Assembly (NCBI GenBank): GCA_023138975.1
Contig: JAGLON010000031.1
Span: 55,199 to 119,198 of the forward strand
From: Candidatus Zixiibacteriota bacterium
GTDB taxonomy: Bacteria; Zixibacteria; MSB-5A5; GN15; JAAZOE01
Length of the DNA: 64,000 nucleotides
Direction: 5' to 3'
Part shown: one piece after another, positions 17,332-25,567 of the stretch
Layout: each line of letters starts with the position of its first letter
Numbering within the stretch: position 1 is the first letter of the stretch
Position numbers and translations under genes: made by a program
Notes under the pieces: model-generated
Database searches by the model: none
The model's input: the letters and a program-made list of their open reading frames with translations, nothing else
Told to the model about the DNA's origin: nothing

Positions 17332-19031
17332 TCTTGTGCTGCCATCTCTTTTTTTCTTGTGGTTTTCGCAGTACTATCATGCTCTCTGGGAATATCCAGA
17401 ATAAACTCGGCACCTTTTCCGATTTCTGATTTTACAGTAATAAGGCCGTTATGTTTATCCATGATGTTTTTGCACACGACTAATCCGATGCCATGGCCAG
17501 TAGCCTTTGTCGTGAATTTTTCCTTGAAAAGCATATTGAGTTTACTCTGCTCAATTCCAGCGCCATAATCTCGAATTGATATCCGAATTATGTCAGAGTC
17601 CGGCATTGATGTATGAATATGAATTTTCTTGGTCTCCGAATCAATCGAAGCGTCGCTGGCATTGTTTAAAAAGTTATACAACACTTGCTCAATTAGACCC
17701 TGATCAATCTCTGCTTCCAAGGTTTTTGTCTCGTTAGTAAATTTCAGATCGAAGTCACGGAATCGTTTTTGGGGTTTTAAAAATTCTATGATATTGGACA
17801 ACAGGTTGTTTATATCTAAGACTTCAAATTTCACTTCTTTCAATGAAGAATTATCCATTAATCCTTTGGTGAAACGGCTGATTTTATCCAAATGATCGGT
17901 TATAGAGGTAGTGTATTTTTCTAGACCTTCTAAGACACCTTTTTTTATGCGCAGATCCATTAACTGGAAATTAGCCACAACTACGCCAAGGTAGTTGTTT
18001 AGTTCGTGACCGATTTCGGCCGACATCTGTCCGCGAGTTGCCATTTTTTCCATTTGAATGGACTGTTCCTGCAGGGCTTCAAGACTGCGGTAGGCTTCCC
18101 TTGATTCTTCCAGCAGCTGAAGGTTTTCCAGTGAAATCGCCAATTGGCTCGAAATAAAATTTAGAAACTGCGTATCAGCGCCCGCCCTTTTGTCATCCGA
18201 ATCTTTGTGGAATAGACAAATGAACCCAAGCATCGTGTTCGCCCGCAAAAGTGGTACTAACACAGCTGAACCGGGTGAGTATAGATTCGGCGGTAAAAAT
18301 ATATCTGAATGTTTATCAATTGTATCGGTGTCATGCAGGGGATGCATATCGATACTACTCAGAAGCATCGGTGTTGTAAAGCTCTGTATTTTGTCCAAGT
18401 CGCTGTCACTTACATTTAGGCAGGCTATCTCATCAGTAGTTGAAGCATTTGTGTTTTGTGACATAATCGCGAGTTCTTTATTCGTGCGATCAATATATGT
18501 TGCCAGCCCCGCATCAGCTTTGCTCTGAATGATTGCGAATGATAATGATAGTTTTAATAGAGACGCCAAGTCGCCGGAGGTGTACATCATATTTGACAAA
18601 TCAGCAATTTTATTGAGTTCTTGTGACAGGGCCGCAGAGGCGTCAGATTGTTTTTTCTCAACCGCACGAGCCAATGCCTGACGAATCTCTGATAGCTCAA
18701 ACGGCTTCATAATATAATCGTAGGCGCCTTCTTTGATAGCCTGTTTGGCGGTATCCAGATTGGCGTAACCGGTCATAAATATTACGCCGATAGTCGGGTT
18801 GAGCAGACGTAGTTCCCGCGCCAGTTCAATCCCGTTCATGCCCGGCATACGAATATCGGTTAAAAGAAAATCGAATTGTCTATTCTTGGCTATCTCAACC
18901 GCTTCTGTTGATGATATAGACGTGGTAATACTATAGCCTTCGTCGGTGAGAGTATCCTCAACCAGACTTAGTACAATTTGTTCATCATCAACGACTAAAA
19001 AACTCGCTTTGTTATGCCCCGGTTCAGCCAA
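17328..19031 (-). CDS. Receiver - GAF - histidine kinase protein
   Basis: 567-residue soluble protein. The receiver domain is at 10-125 with Asp59 in LLTDIRMP and Lys109 in MKPF. A GAF-like region lies at about 150-305. A dimerisation helix follows with His342 in EIGHELNNYLG, then an HATPase domain with the N box (NFLNNASDAS), G1 (DYGAGI) and G2 (GHGIGLVV). It lacks membrane segments, so it is fed by another kinase through its receiver or senses a cytoplasmic signal through GAF. It overlaps the preceding receiver gene by 8 bases in the operon. The architecture (input receiver ahead of a kinase) suits a relay component. Confidence 0.85.
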   Translation of the reverse strand: MAEPGHNKASFLVVDDEQIVLSLVEDTLTDEGYSITTSISSTEAVEIAKNRQFDFLLTDIRMPGMNGIELARELRLLNPTIGVIFMTGYANLDTAKQAIKEGAYDYIMKPFELSEIRQALARAVEKKQSDASAALSQELNKIADLSNMMYTSGDLASLLKLSLSFAIIQSKADAGLATYIDRTNKELAIMSQNTNASTTDEIACLNVSDSDLDKIQSFTTPMLLSSIDMHPLHDTDTIDKHSDIFLPPNLYSPGSAVLVPLLRANTMLGFICLFHKDSDDKRAGADTQFLNFISSQLAISLENLQLLEESREAYRSLEALQEQSIQMEKMATRGQMSAEIGHELNNYLGVVVANFQLMDLRIKKGVLEGLEKYTTSITDHLDKISRFTKGLMDNSSLKEVKFEVLDINNLLSNIIEFLKPQKRFRDFDLKFTNETKTLEAEIDQGLIEQVLYNFLNNASDASIDSETKKIHIHTSMPDSDIIRISIRDYGAGIEQSKLNMLFKEKFTTKATGHGIGLVVCKNIMDKHNGLITVKSEIGKGAEFILDIPREHDSTAKTTRKKEMAAQD

Positions 19032-19434
19032 TGGAAACCTTTCCCGAGTGATGAATCTCTCGTATTACTTGTCGGAGTTCATTAACATCAAACGGTTTTT
19101 GCAAGCAACACGCGGCGCCTTCCTTTTTTGCCGCGGTGGCCAGTTTATCCGGAAAACTATCAGTTAGAATAATCTTGGAATACGGTTTGGCAGCAATAAT
19201 GTCTCGTACCGTTTCCAACCCGTTTTTTTTCGGCATGTGGACATCGGAAATAATCACAGCATAGTCTTTTTTCAATGCCATGGCCACGCCGATTTCGCCG
19301 TCTTCTGCAGAATCTACAAGATAGCCATCATCGGTTAAAATATCGGTTAACATTCCCCTCATAATAGGCGAATCATCGATAACCAATATGCTGACTAAAT
19401 TGTTATCCCCCGGATTGTGGTTGTTATCTACCAT
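19024..19434 (-). CDS. Single-domain response regulator
   Basis: 136-residue receiver domain with a short polar N-terminal extension. Acidic pair VIDDS (Asp20, Asp21), phospho-acceptor Asp64 in IISDVHMPKKNG, Thr in the ILTDS switch and Lys in LQKPF. A CC pair (AACCLQKPF) just before the Lys is unusual but not at an active position. It is the middle gene of the leftward operon: 1 base after the next receiver gene and overlapping the receiver-GAF-kinase gene by 8 bases. Confidence 0.87.
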   Translation of the reverse strand: MVDNNHNPGDNNLVSILVIDDSPIMRGMLTDILTDDGYLVDSAEDGEIGVAMALKKDYAVIISDVHMPKKNGLETVRDIIAAKPYSKIILTDSFPDKLATAAKKEGAACCLQKPFDVNELRQVIREIHHSGKVSIG

Positions 19435-19435
19435 G

Positions 19436-19798
19436 TTAACCTTCGAGACACTTTCTTACTTCATCGCGTAATTGAACGATTGTAAACGGTTTTGATAGAA
19501 ACCCTATTGCTCCCAGGCGAACACACTCATTGGCAATATCCAGCGATGTGTATCCGGTTATCACGATTATGGGGATAGAAGAATTGTACTTCTTGGCGAA
19601 GCGAATGACTTCTTCGCCCCCCTTGACTGGCATTTTGATGTCGGTTATAATTAAGTCAGGGTTGACATCCGGAATTTTATCTATTGCATCCTGCCCATCT
19701 TCAGCATGAGCGATATCGTACTCTTCGAGCACTTCCGCGACAAATTCACGGATAATTTCCTCGTCATCTACTACAAGAATGCACGGTTGTTGACTCAT
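19436..19798 (-). CDS. Single-domain response regulator
   Basis: 120-residue receiver with VVDDEE (Asp11, Asp12), phospho-acceptor Asp53 in IITDIKMPVKGG, Thr in VITGYTS and Lys in LSKPF. Its start overlaps the end of the membrane kinase gene (TAATG), so it is the most likely direct partner of that kinase. No output domain. Confidence 0.88.
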   Translation of the reverse strand: MSQQPCILVVDDEEIIREFVAEVLEEYDIAHAEDGQDAIDKIPDVNPDLIITDIKMPVKGGEEVIRFAKKYNSSIPIIVITGYTSLDIANECVRLGAIGFLSKPFTIVQLRDEVRKCLEG

Positions 19799-21465
19799 TA
19801 CTTAATCTTGTCTCCAATGTTTTGGTCTGTCGTCCTATTATCTGTATCGACTGTTTCTCCTGATTTCTCAAGAGGCAGAATAATAGTAAATGTCGTTCCA
19901 CAGTCTTCGATCGATTCTACTTTTATTTCACCGCCATGCTCGCGGATAATTCCATAACTGACTGAAAGCCCCAATCCAGTACCTTGACCGATTGCCTTAG
20001 TCGTAAAGAATGGCTCAAAAATATTCTTCTGAATTTCTTCAGGGATACCGCAGCCGTCATCGGCAAAACTAATTTCAACAGCTCCGGAAAACTCACCCAA
20101 AGTAGGGGAATGGCGACTCGTAATGAGAAGGTTACCGCCTTCGGACATGGCATGGAGCGCATTGATAATGATATTAGTAAAGACCTGCTGCATCATTCCG
20201 GAATTAGCCTGAATAATTGGGACATCATTAGAAAAATCGGTCGCGAGGTTTATTTTATGCATCATTAACTGATGTTCTATTAGACTTATTGTTTCAAGCA
20301 ATGTTGCGTTAACATTGACTTCGGTCTTATCGATTTTGGACGAGGACCGAGAAAATTTCAAGAGATTTTGAACAATTGTCTTACATCGACGGGTTTGAGT
20401 TTCAATATCCCTAAGATGTTTCTTATAGGTCTCGAAATCCTTTTCAGTGACTTCAACAAATGGCTGGCGATTCATTTTTTCGAGAGTATATTGAGAGTAC
20501 CCAAGAATTCCACCCAAAGGATTATTTAACTCATGCGCAACTCCGGCGGACAGTTGCCCGACCGCGGCCATTTTTTCAGTTTGAATCAGCTGCGATTGCG
20601 CTTCCTCAAGTTCTTTGGTTCGCTCAATGATCTTTTCTTCAAGAGTCCGATTATATTCTTCGATTTCATACCGAGTGGCCTTGAGTGAATCAACCATACT
20701 GTCAAATGAAGATGCCAGTTGTCCGATTTCATCATTCCGTTCAATGCCGGTATTGAGCGATAGATCGCCCATGGCAATTTTCTCGGCAGATACAGCCAAA
20801 TGTTCTAACGGCTTTGTAATCAAATTGACAATACCGAGAGTTAATAGTATTGTGACCGCCATAACCAGGAAGATAATTATTATGGCGCCCTGAATATTTT
20901 GAGTGGTCTCGGCAAATGTATTCGATGTCGATAATCCCAAACGGACATTGCCGATAATCTCAGTGACCGTATGACCACGAGATTTACCAACCGAGCCAAG
21001 ATTCTCACGTGATACTATCGAGCGAGTGGTGATAACCGGATAACATAATTCATATAAATAATCTTGCTGGTCCGGTAACGTAATTTTCCTTATAACCAAG
21101 GAATCTATTTCCTTGATAATCGGCAGGTCGTTGGGAATTATAGTATCTTTCTGTGACCGGGTTGCCAGAATCTCACCGGCAACATTTTGAACGACGATAT
21201 ATGTGATGTCATCTGCGCTTGCGGTGGCGCCTATCATCTCATCAATGATTATTTCATTTTCAATAAAGGTTCCGTATTCACAGTTTGATGCCAAGATTTT
21301 TATCAAGGCCGAACCTTTATTAATGAGTCCTTTTTCTGCCGTCTCAAAATGCTTGGAAATCAGGTAATATGAGACCAGGAAACTACTGCCGATAATGAGT
21401 ATCGATAGGGTTAGCAGGAACTTTACTCTGAGACTAAGATTGTTGAATCTACCAAGAAGGCTCAT
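19798..21465 (-). CDS. Membrane sensor histidine kinase with HAMP domain
   Basis: 555 residues: TM1 at 16-35, a periplasmic sensor of about 155 residues (Cache-like by length, not proven), TM2 at 193-214, HAMP at 213-266, a coiled linker, HisKA with His311 in AGVAHELNNPLGG, and HATPase with the N box (NIIINALHAM), DDGCGIP and GTGLGLSVSYGI. This is an NtrB/ZraS-type kinase core. It starts 4 bases inside the end of the upstream binding-protein gene and overlaps the following receiver gene, so the binding protein may deliver the ligand signal to its periplasmic domain. Confidence 0.9.
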   Translation of the reverse strand: MSLLGRFNNLSLRVKFLLTLSILIIGSSFLVSYYLISKHFETAEKGLINKGSALIKILASNCEYGTFIENEIIIDEMIGATASADDITYIVVQNVAGEILATRSQKDTIIPNDLPIIKEIDSLVIRKITLPDQQDYLYELCYPVITTRSIVSRENLGSVGKSRGHTVTEIIGNVRLGLSTSNTFAETTQNIQGAIIIIFLVMAVTILLTLGIVNLITKPLEHLAVSAEKIAMGDLSLNTGIERNDEIGQLASSFDSMVDSLKATRYEIEEYNRTLEEKIIERTKELEEAQSQLIQTEKMAAVGQLSAGVAHELNNPLGGILGYSQYTLEKMNRQPFVEVTEKDFETYKKHLRDIETQTRRCKTIVQNLLKFSRSSSKIDKTEVNVNATLLETISLIEHQLMMHKINLATDFSNDVPIIQANSGMMQQVFTNIIINALHAMSEGGNLLITSRHSPTLGEFSGAVEISFADDGCGIPEEIQKNIFEPFFTTKAIGQGTGLGLSVSYGIIREHGGEIKVESIEDCGTTFTIILPLEKSGETVDTDNRTTDQNIGDKIK

Positions 21466-22502
21466 CTTATGACCTCCTTGGCAATGGCTAATAACTCTTC
21501 AGGGATTTTGACCTGAATTTGAGTGGCTGTTTTTTCGTTATATTTAAAGTAGATTACACCAGCTCCAGGAGTACTGACCGGTATTTTACCCGGAGGTGTG
21601 CCGTATAGTACGCGTGAGGCAATTTCTCCTGCCTGCCGCCCGATATCTTTAAAGTCAAAATCTAAGGTAAACAACCCGCCCGCTTCAACAAGTGAACTTG
21701 AAAAACCCATCATAGGGATTCGGTAGCGAAGTGTCTGAAGGATAATATACTGGGTTGAATGTGGAGTATAGATTGTATGATCGGCGACCGACCAGAAAGC
21801 ATCAACTATCTGGCAAAGCGAATCGATAGCCTGTGGAATGGCTTTTTCTGAATTGACCTGTACTGCCTCGAGTGTTATCCCTAACTGCTTAGCCGCAACT
21901 CTCGCCGGACCGATAATGTTGGCCGTTTCCTCCGAATAAAGGACACCTATGCTTTTGATTTGTCCTACTACCCGTTCAAAATACTTAAATTGAATGTTGG
22001 GAGGGATATCTAAGGCGGCACCGGTAATATGGCCTCCGGGGCGATTCATTGAGGCTACGAAACCGGATGCCATAGGATTCATTACTGTCGCGAATATAAT
22101 CGGGATGTCCTTAAAGTGTTTCGAAGCGGACATGGTCGCATATGAACCGATCGTAATTACTAAATGTGGGCCAAAGGCGGACAGATCAGCAAGTGTTTTA
22201 CTATCAATGGCCGGATTACCCACGAGAATAATTTTGTGGTATTCAGCCGTTAATTTTGCACTTTTTAAAGCCTTTTTAATACCCTTAATAGTACGACTCG
22301 TAGAACGATCTTCATCAATTGCAATAATGCCGATTTTCTTTATATTTTTAGCATAGGTTAAGGACGTGGATATAGCCAGGAACGCGAAAACTGAGATACT
22401 AAATACCAGAAAAACGCGAGTTAGTTTATTAAATCGGGTTGGTTGTTCATTCTTTTGAGTCAAGTGATTTCTAATCCCGATAGCTATATTGTTATAACTC
22501 AA
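21462..22502 (-). CDS. ABC-type substrate-binding protein (PF04392-like), likely sensor input
   Basis: 346 residues with a hydrophobic export segment at about 28-50 after a basic N-terminus, then a two-lobe type I binding-protein fold (KIGIIAIDEDRSTSRTIKG, VTIGSYATMSA, IPIIFATVMNPMASGFV, SIGVLYSEETANIIGPARVAA, RIPMMGFSSSLVEAGGLFTLD). This matches the ABC_sub_bind (TrpX/YvaA-like) family. No permease or ATPase gene is near. It leads the operon and overlaps the histidine kinase by 4 bases, so a role as extracytoplasmic sensor for that kinase is more likely than import. Ligand unknown. Confidence 0.8.
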   Translation of the reverse strand: MSYNNIAIGIRNHLTQKNEQPTRFNKLTRVFLVFSISVFAFLAISTSLTYAKNIKKIGIIAIDEDRSTSRTIKGIKKALKSAKLTAEYHKIILVGNPAIDSKTLADLSAFGPHLVITIGSYATMSASKHFKDIPIIFATVMNPMASGFVASMNRPGGHITGAALDIPPNIQFKYFERVVGQIKSIGVLYSEETANIIGPARVAAKQLGITLEAVQVNSEKAIPQAIDSLCQIVDAFWSVADHTIYTPHSTQYIILQTLRYRIPMMGFSSSLVEAGGLFTLDFDFKDIGRQAGEIASRVLYGTPPGKIPVSTPGAGVIYFKYNEKTATQIQVKIPEELLAIAKEVIR

Positions 22503-22885
22503 ATACTTGTCGGATGCCTATAAATACTTTAATCCTATAGACATTTCTTTTTTCGATGTATCGGATTTTAAGAGGATATCTTAACGGTTTTTAATTATGT
22601 AATCCTAACAAACCATGGAATAATACACAATCCCACATTTATACATGTAGACTGTTGTCTGAGAGGAATGTTTCTATTGCCATGTTATTCTCATGTTCAT
22701 GCAAGAGGGTAGTTTAATATCGAAAAACACTTCTTTTGATTTGCCAATAATGACTAAAGGTTCTTTGCCAATAACCGATACCCATCTTTAGATGCAATAA
22801 TCGTAGGACACAAATACAACATGTAAAAATGAGATTCGTTGGGTGTGAGTATCAATCAAAGAAAAAATTAACGGAGGATAACGGC
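22503..22885. other. Divergent intergenic region, no gene found
   Basis: Spacer between the leftward signalling operon and the rightward TonB receptor. AT-rich, with no ORF of substance. It carries a 10-base direct repeat TTGCCAATAA at 22741-22750 and 22765-22774, one repeat period of 24 bases, which could be an operator pair. I see no convincing promoter. Confidence 0.5.
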
Positions 22886-22888
22886 TTG
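22873..22888 (+). promoter_or_regulatory. Ribosome binding site that indicates a TTG start
   Basis: GGAGG at 22873-22877 followed eight bases later by an in-frame TTG at 22886. The upstream in-frame ATG at 22829 has no Shine-Dalgarno sequence. The TTG start gives a signal peptide without the 19-residue extension. Confidence 0.7.
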
Positions 22889-25543
22889 TTGGCTTTACGG
22901 AGAGGGATAGTGCCGCTCTTGTCATTGGTACTCATTTTAATTATTTGCAATTCGCAGGCGGTATCAGGTACGGCAGGAAAAATAGCCGGTGTTGTAATGG
23001 ATCGCAAATCCGGAGATGAGCTTCCGGGTGCCACGATTAGAGTTGTTGGAACTCAATCGGCTTCTAAGGCCGATTCTGACGGTGAGTATTATATCATTAA
23101 TTTGCCGGTTGGAGTTTATAACTTATCAGTTTCGATGATAGGTTACGAAACCATGATTTACAAAGACGTTCGAGTCTTAATGGATTTGACAACGCCGATA
23201 GATTTTGAATTGACTGAAGCTCCGCTCGATATGCAGAAATCGGTTACGGTTCTGGCGCAGCGACCGCTGATACAGCGAGATAATACTTCCTCTGGAACAA
23301 TTATTACTCGCGATGAGATTGCTACGCTGGCCAACTCCGGTAGTGTCAACACGATTATATCTAATTCAAGCGGTTCCGTAGTAGGCCAGGACGGCGGTGT
23401 TCATATCAAAGGCGGTCGTTCCGGAACGCTATCATACTATTTTGACGGATTTTCAATTCAGGATCCATTCTCATCCGGTCTGGGTATGCGGGTTGTCCCT
23501 GATGCGCTTGAACAGTTGTCACTAACCTCCGGTGGACTTTCTCCGGAATACGGTGAAGCTCTGGCCGGTGTGGTCAATGCGATTACTCGTGAAGGTCGTG
23601 ACAAATATCATGGCAGAATAAAAGTTTACGAAGGTCTCTCCCACAAATATGATGTCAGTAATTCTCAATTCGAGGGTCTTTCACGGACAAACACACACAG
23701 TATCTCAGCCGATGTTTCCGGACCGTTAATGAATATCGGAAGCCAACGCGCGACCTTTTTTGGAGCGTTTGAGTTTATTCGAAATGGCGGTTATTTACCG
23801 CATAACCGGTCCCGTTCATACTCCGGTGTCGGTAAAGTTGTCATTTTCCCGGCTTCCCGTCTCAAAGTATCAATCAATGGTTCCTATTTCTTTAGCGATG
23901 CTCAGCGGTACCGGCACCGCGACAACAACGGTTTTTCCTACGATTTTAATCTTGATGGTCTAGGGAAATTTGAAGACGAAGCTTACCTCATTGGTATTAG
24001 AGCCGATTATAACAAATCATCCAACACCGTTTATTCAATGGCTGCGAACCATTTCCGGACAAAAACCAAATTTGCTCCGGAATCAATTTTCGATCTCTAT
24101 TGGAAACAATGGCCGGGATACTCCGAAGATGCTAATGGTGTATATAATGGTACTATTCATGAAGATAATTATCAGGCAGGCGATGATTATCTCGGATATC
24201 GTTTTACTCAGGATGATGATTTTTATCCCGTCTATCAAGAACAATTCTCAGCCTATTCGGGTTTGAAAATGTCCTTGGTATCACAGATCAATAAGCACCA
24301 TCAGATTAAAGTGGGTGGAGACGTTCGCCATTACGAATTGCATTGGGATTCTCGCCAGTTCTTTAACATCCAACCGTATGGAGAAACATATACAGCCTTC
24401 CCGTGGTTCGGTGCGGCTTATGTACAGGATAAAATTGAGCACAATGATCTGGTCGTGAATATAGGTGGCCGAGTTGATTATCTATACTCCGATATTGCTT
24501 ATTGGAATAACCCGATAACGCACGACTACCGCAGGAATTCCAGTCCCAAAGTGGAGATCTCGCCGAGGCTGGGAATCTCCCACCCGATCAGCGAGAAATC
24601 GGTTCTTCATTTTAACTACGGTTATTTATTCCAAGCACCCCAGTCGAGTATACTCTATACGAATTTAAATGGTGAGTTGGATTCAGGTTTCCCTCTATTT
24701 GGAAACCCGGACCTGGAGTCAGAAAAAACAATTTACTATGAACTCGGATTGACGCATATGTTGGGTGATAACCTCAGGGTTCAACTTACAACATATTATC
24801 GTGATATTCGAAATATGATAGGCGCCCGTGAAGTAGTAGAAGGCGGCAACAGATATACTATTTTTGAGAATTCTGATTTTGGTTCTGCCAAGGGTTTGGA
24901 CTTTGTTCTGGAAAGTGTGCGCCGCAGAAACCTGAATTGGTCACTGCAATATTCATATATGATTGCTCGAGGCAATGCCTCGGATCCTTATGAATGGTAC
25001 TATGACTATTTTACTGTCGCAGAAGATATCAGGCCGCAGATTCCGAATCGTGAATTCCCGCTGGCATACGATCTCCGGCATAGTATTACCGCTGTTTTAG
25101 ATTACCGTGTTGCACGTTTTGATAAACGGAAAATCGTCGGGATAACATTACCGGATGCCTGGGGAATTAATATGCTAACCCGTTACGGCTCAGGCCTGGC
25201 TTATACCAGGCTGGGGAAAGACGGACGACGCATGGGCACCGTTAATGGTGAAAGGATGCCTTATACCTTACGCATGGATATGAGGTTTAACAAAGACTTA
25301 TATCTCTTCAAGGGAGATAACTTCATGTCCTTCTTTGTTGAGGTTATTAACCTCTTTGACCGGAGAAACGTCCGCCGAGTTTATTCGGTAACGGGTAAGC
25401 CGGATGATGATGGTTTTGAAGTACAGAATATTACCAGCAGCACTTATGAGCAATCGGTATATTTGACAGATCTGCTGGAGAAAAATCCCCAACATTATGA
25501 AGCTCCTCGGCGAGTTCGTGTGGGATTAGAATTCAATTTTTAG
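22886..25543 (+). CDS. TonB-dependent outer-membrane receptor with N-terminal carboxypeptidase-like domain
   Basis: About 885 residues from the TTG start. Signal peptide, then a carboxypeptidase regulatory-like beta domain (KIAGVVMDRKSGDELPGATIRV to PIDFELTEAPL), a plug domain with GGVHIKGGRSGTLSYYFDG and ALAGVVNAITREG, then a large beta-barrel. The barrel is poor in recognisable substrate motifs. A final EFNF gives the terminal aromatic expected for insertion. No TonB box was identified with confidence. It is the first of three co-directional genes with a sorted secreted protein and a PorV-like barrel, and is probably a SusC-like or secretion-linked receptor. An ATG start at 22829 would also be possible. 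Confidence 0.88.
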   Translation: MLALRRGIVPLLSLVLILIICNSQAVSGTAGKIAGVVMDRKSGDELPGATIRVVGTQSASKADSDGEYYIINLPVGVYNLSVSMIGYETMIYKDVRVLMDLTTPIDFELTEAPLDMQKSVTVLAQRPLIQRDNTSSGTIITRDEIATLANSGSVNTIISNSSGSVVGQDGGVHIKGGRSGTLSYYFDGFSIQDPFSSGLGMRVVPDALEQLSLTSGGLSPEYGEALAGVVNAITREGRDKYHGRIKVYEGLSHKYDVSNSQFEGLSRTNTHSISADVSGPLMNIGSQRATFFGAFEFIRNGGYLPHNRSRSYSGVGKVVIFPASRLKVSINGSYFFSDAQRYRHRDNNGFSYDFNLDGLGKFEDEAYLIGIRADYNKSSNTVYSMAANHFRTKTKFAPESIFDLYWKQWPGYSEDANGVYNGTIHEDNYQAGDDYLGYRFTQDDDFYPVYQEQFSAYSGLKMSLVSQINKHHQIKVGGDVRHYELHWDSRQFFNIQPYGETYTAFPWFGAAYVQDKIEHNDLVVNIGGRVDYLYSDIAYWNNPITHDYRRNSSPKVEISPRLGISHPISEKSVLHFNYGYLFQAPQSSILYTNLNGELDSGFPLFGNPDLESEKTIYYELGLTHMLGDNLRVQLTTYYRDIRNMIGAREVVEGGNRYTIFENSDFGSAKGLDFVLESVRRRNLNWSLQYSYMIARGNASDPYEWYYDYFTVAEDIRPQIPNREFPLAYDLRHSITAVLDYRVARFDKRKIVGITLPDAWGINMLTRYGSGLAYTRLGKDGRRMGTVNGERMPYTLRMDMRFNKDLYLFKGDNFMSFFVEVINLFDRRNVRRVYSVTGKPDDDGFEVQNITSSTYEQSVYLTDLLEKNPQHYEAPRRVRVGLEFNF

Positions 25544-25567
25544 CGGTTGTTGAAGCGAGGATTAATA

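Noticed and set aside
22829..22885. ATG start of the TonB receptor
   Set aside because: In frame but without a ribosome site; the TTG at 22886 has GGAGG at ideal spacing and begins the signal peptide directly.
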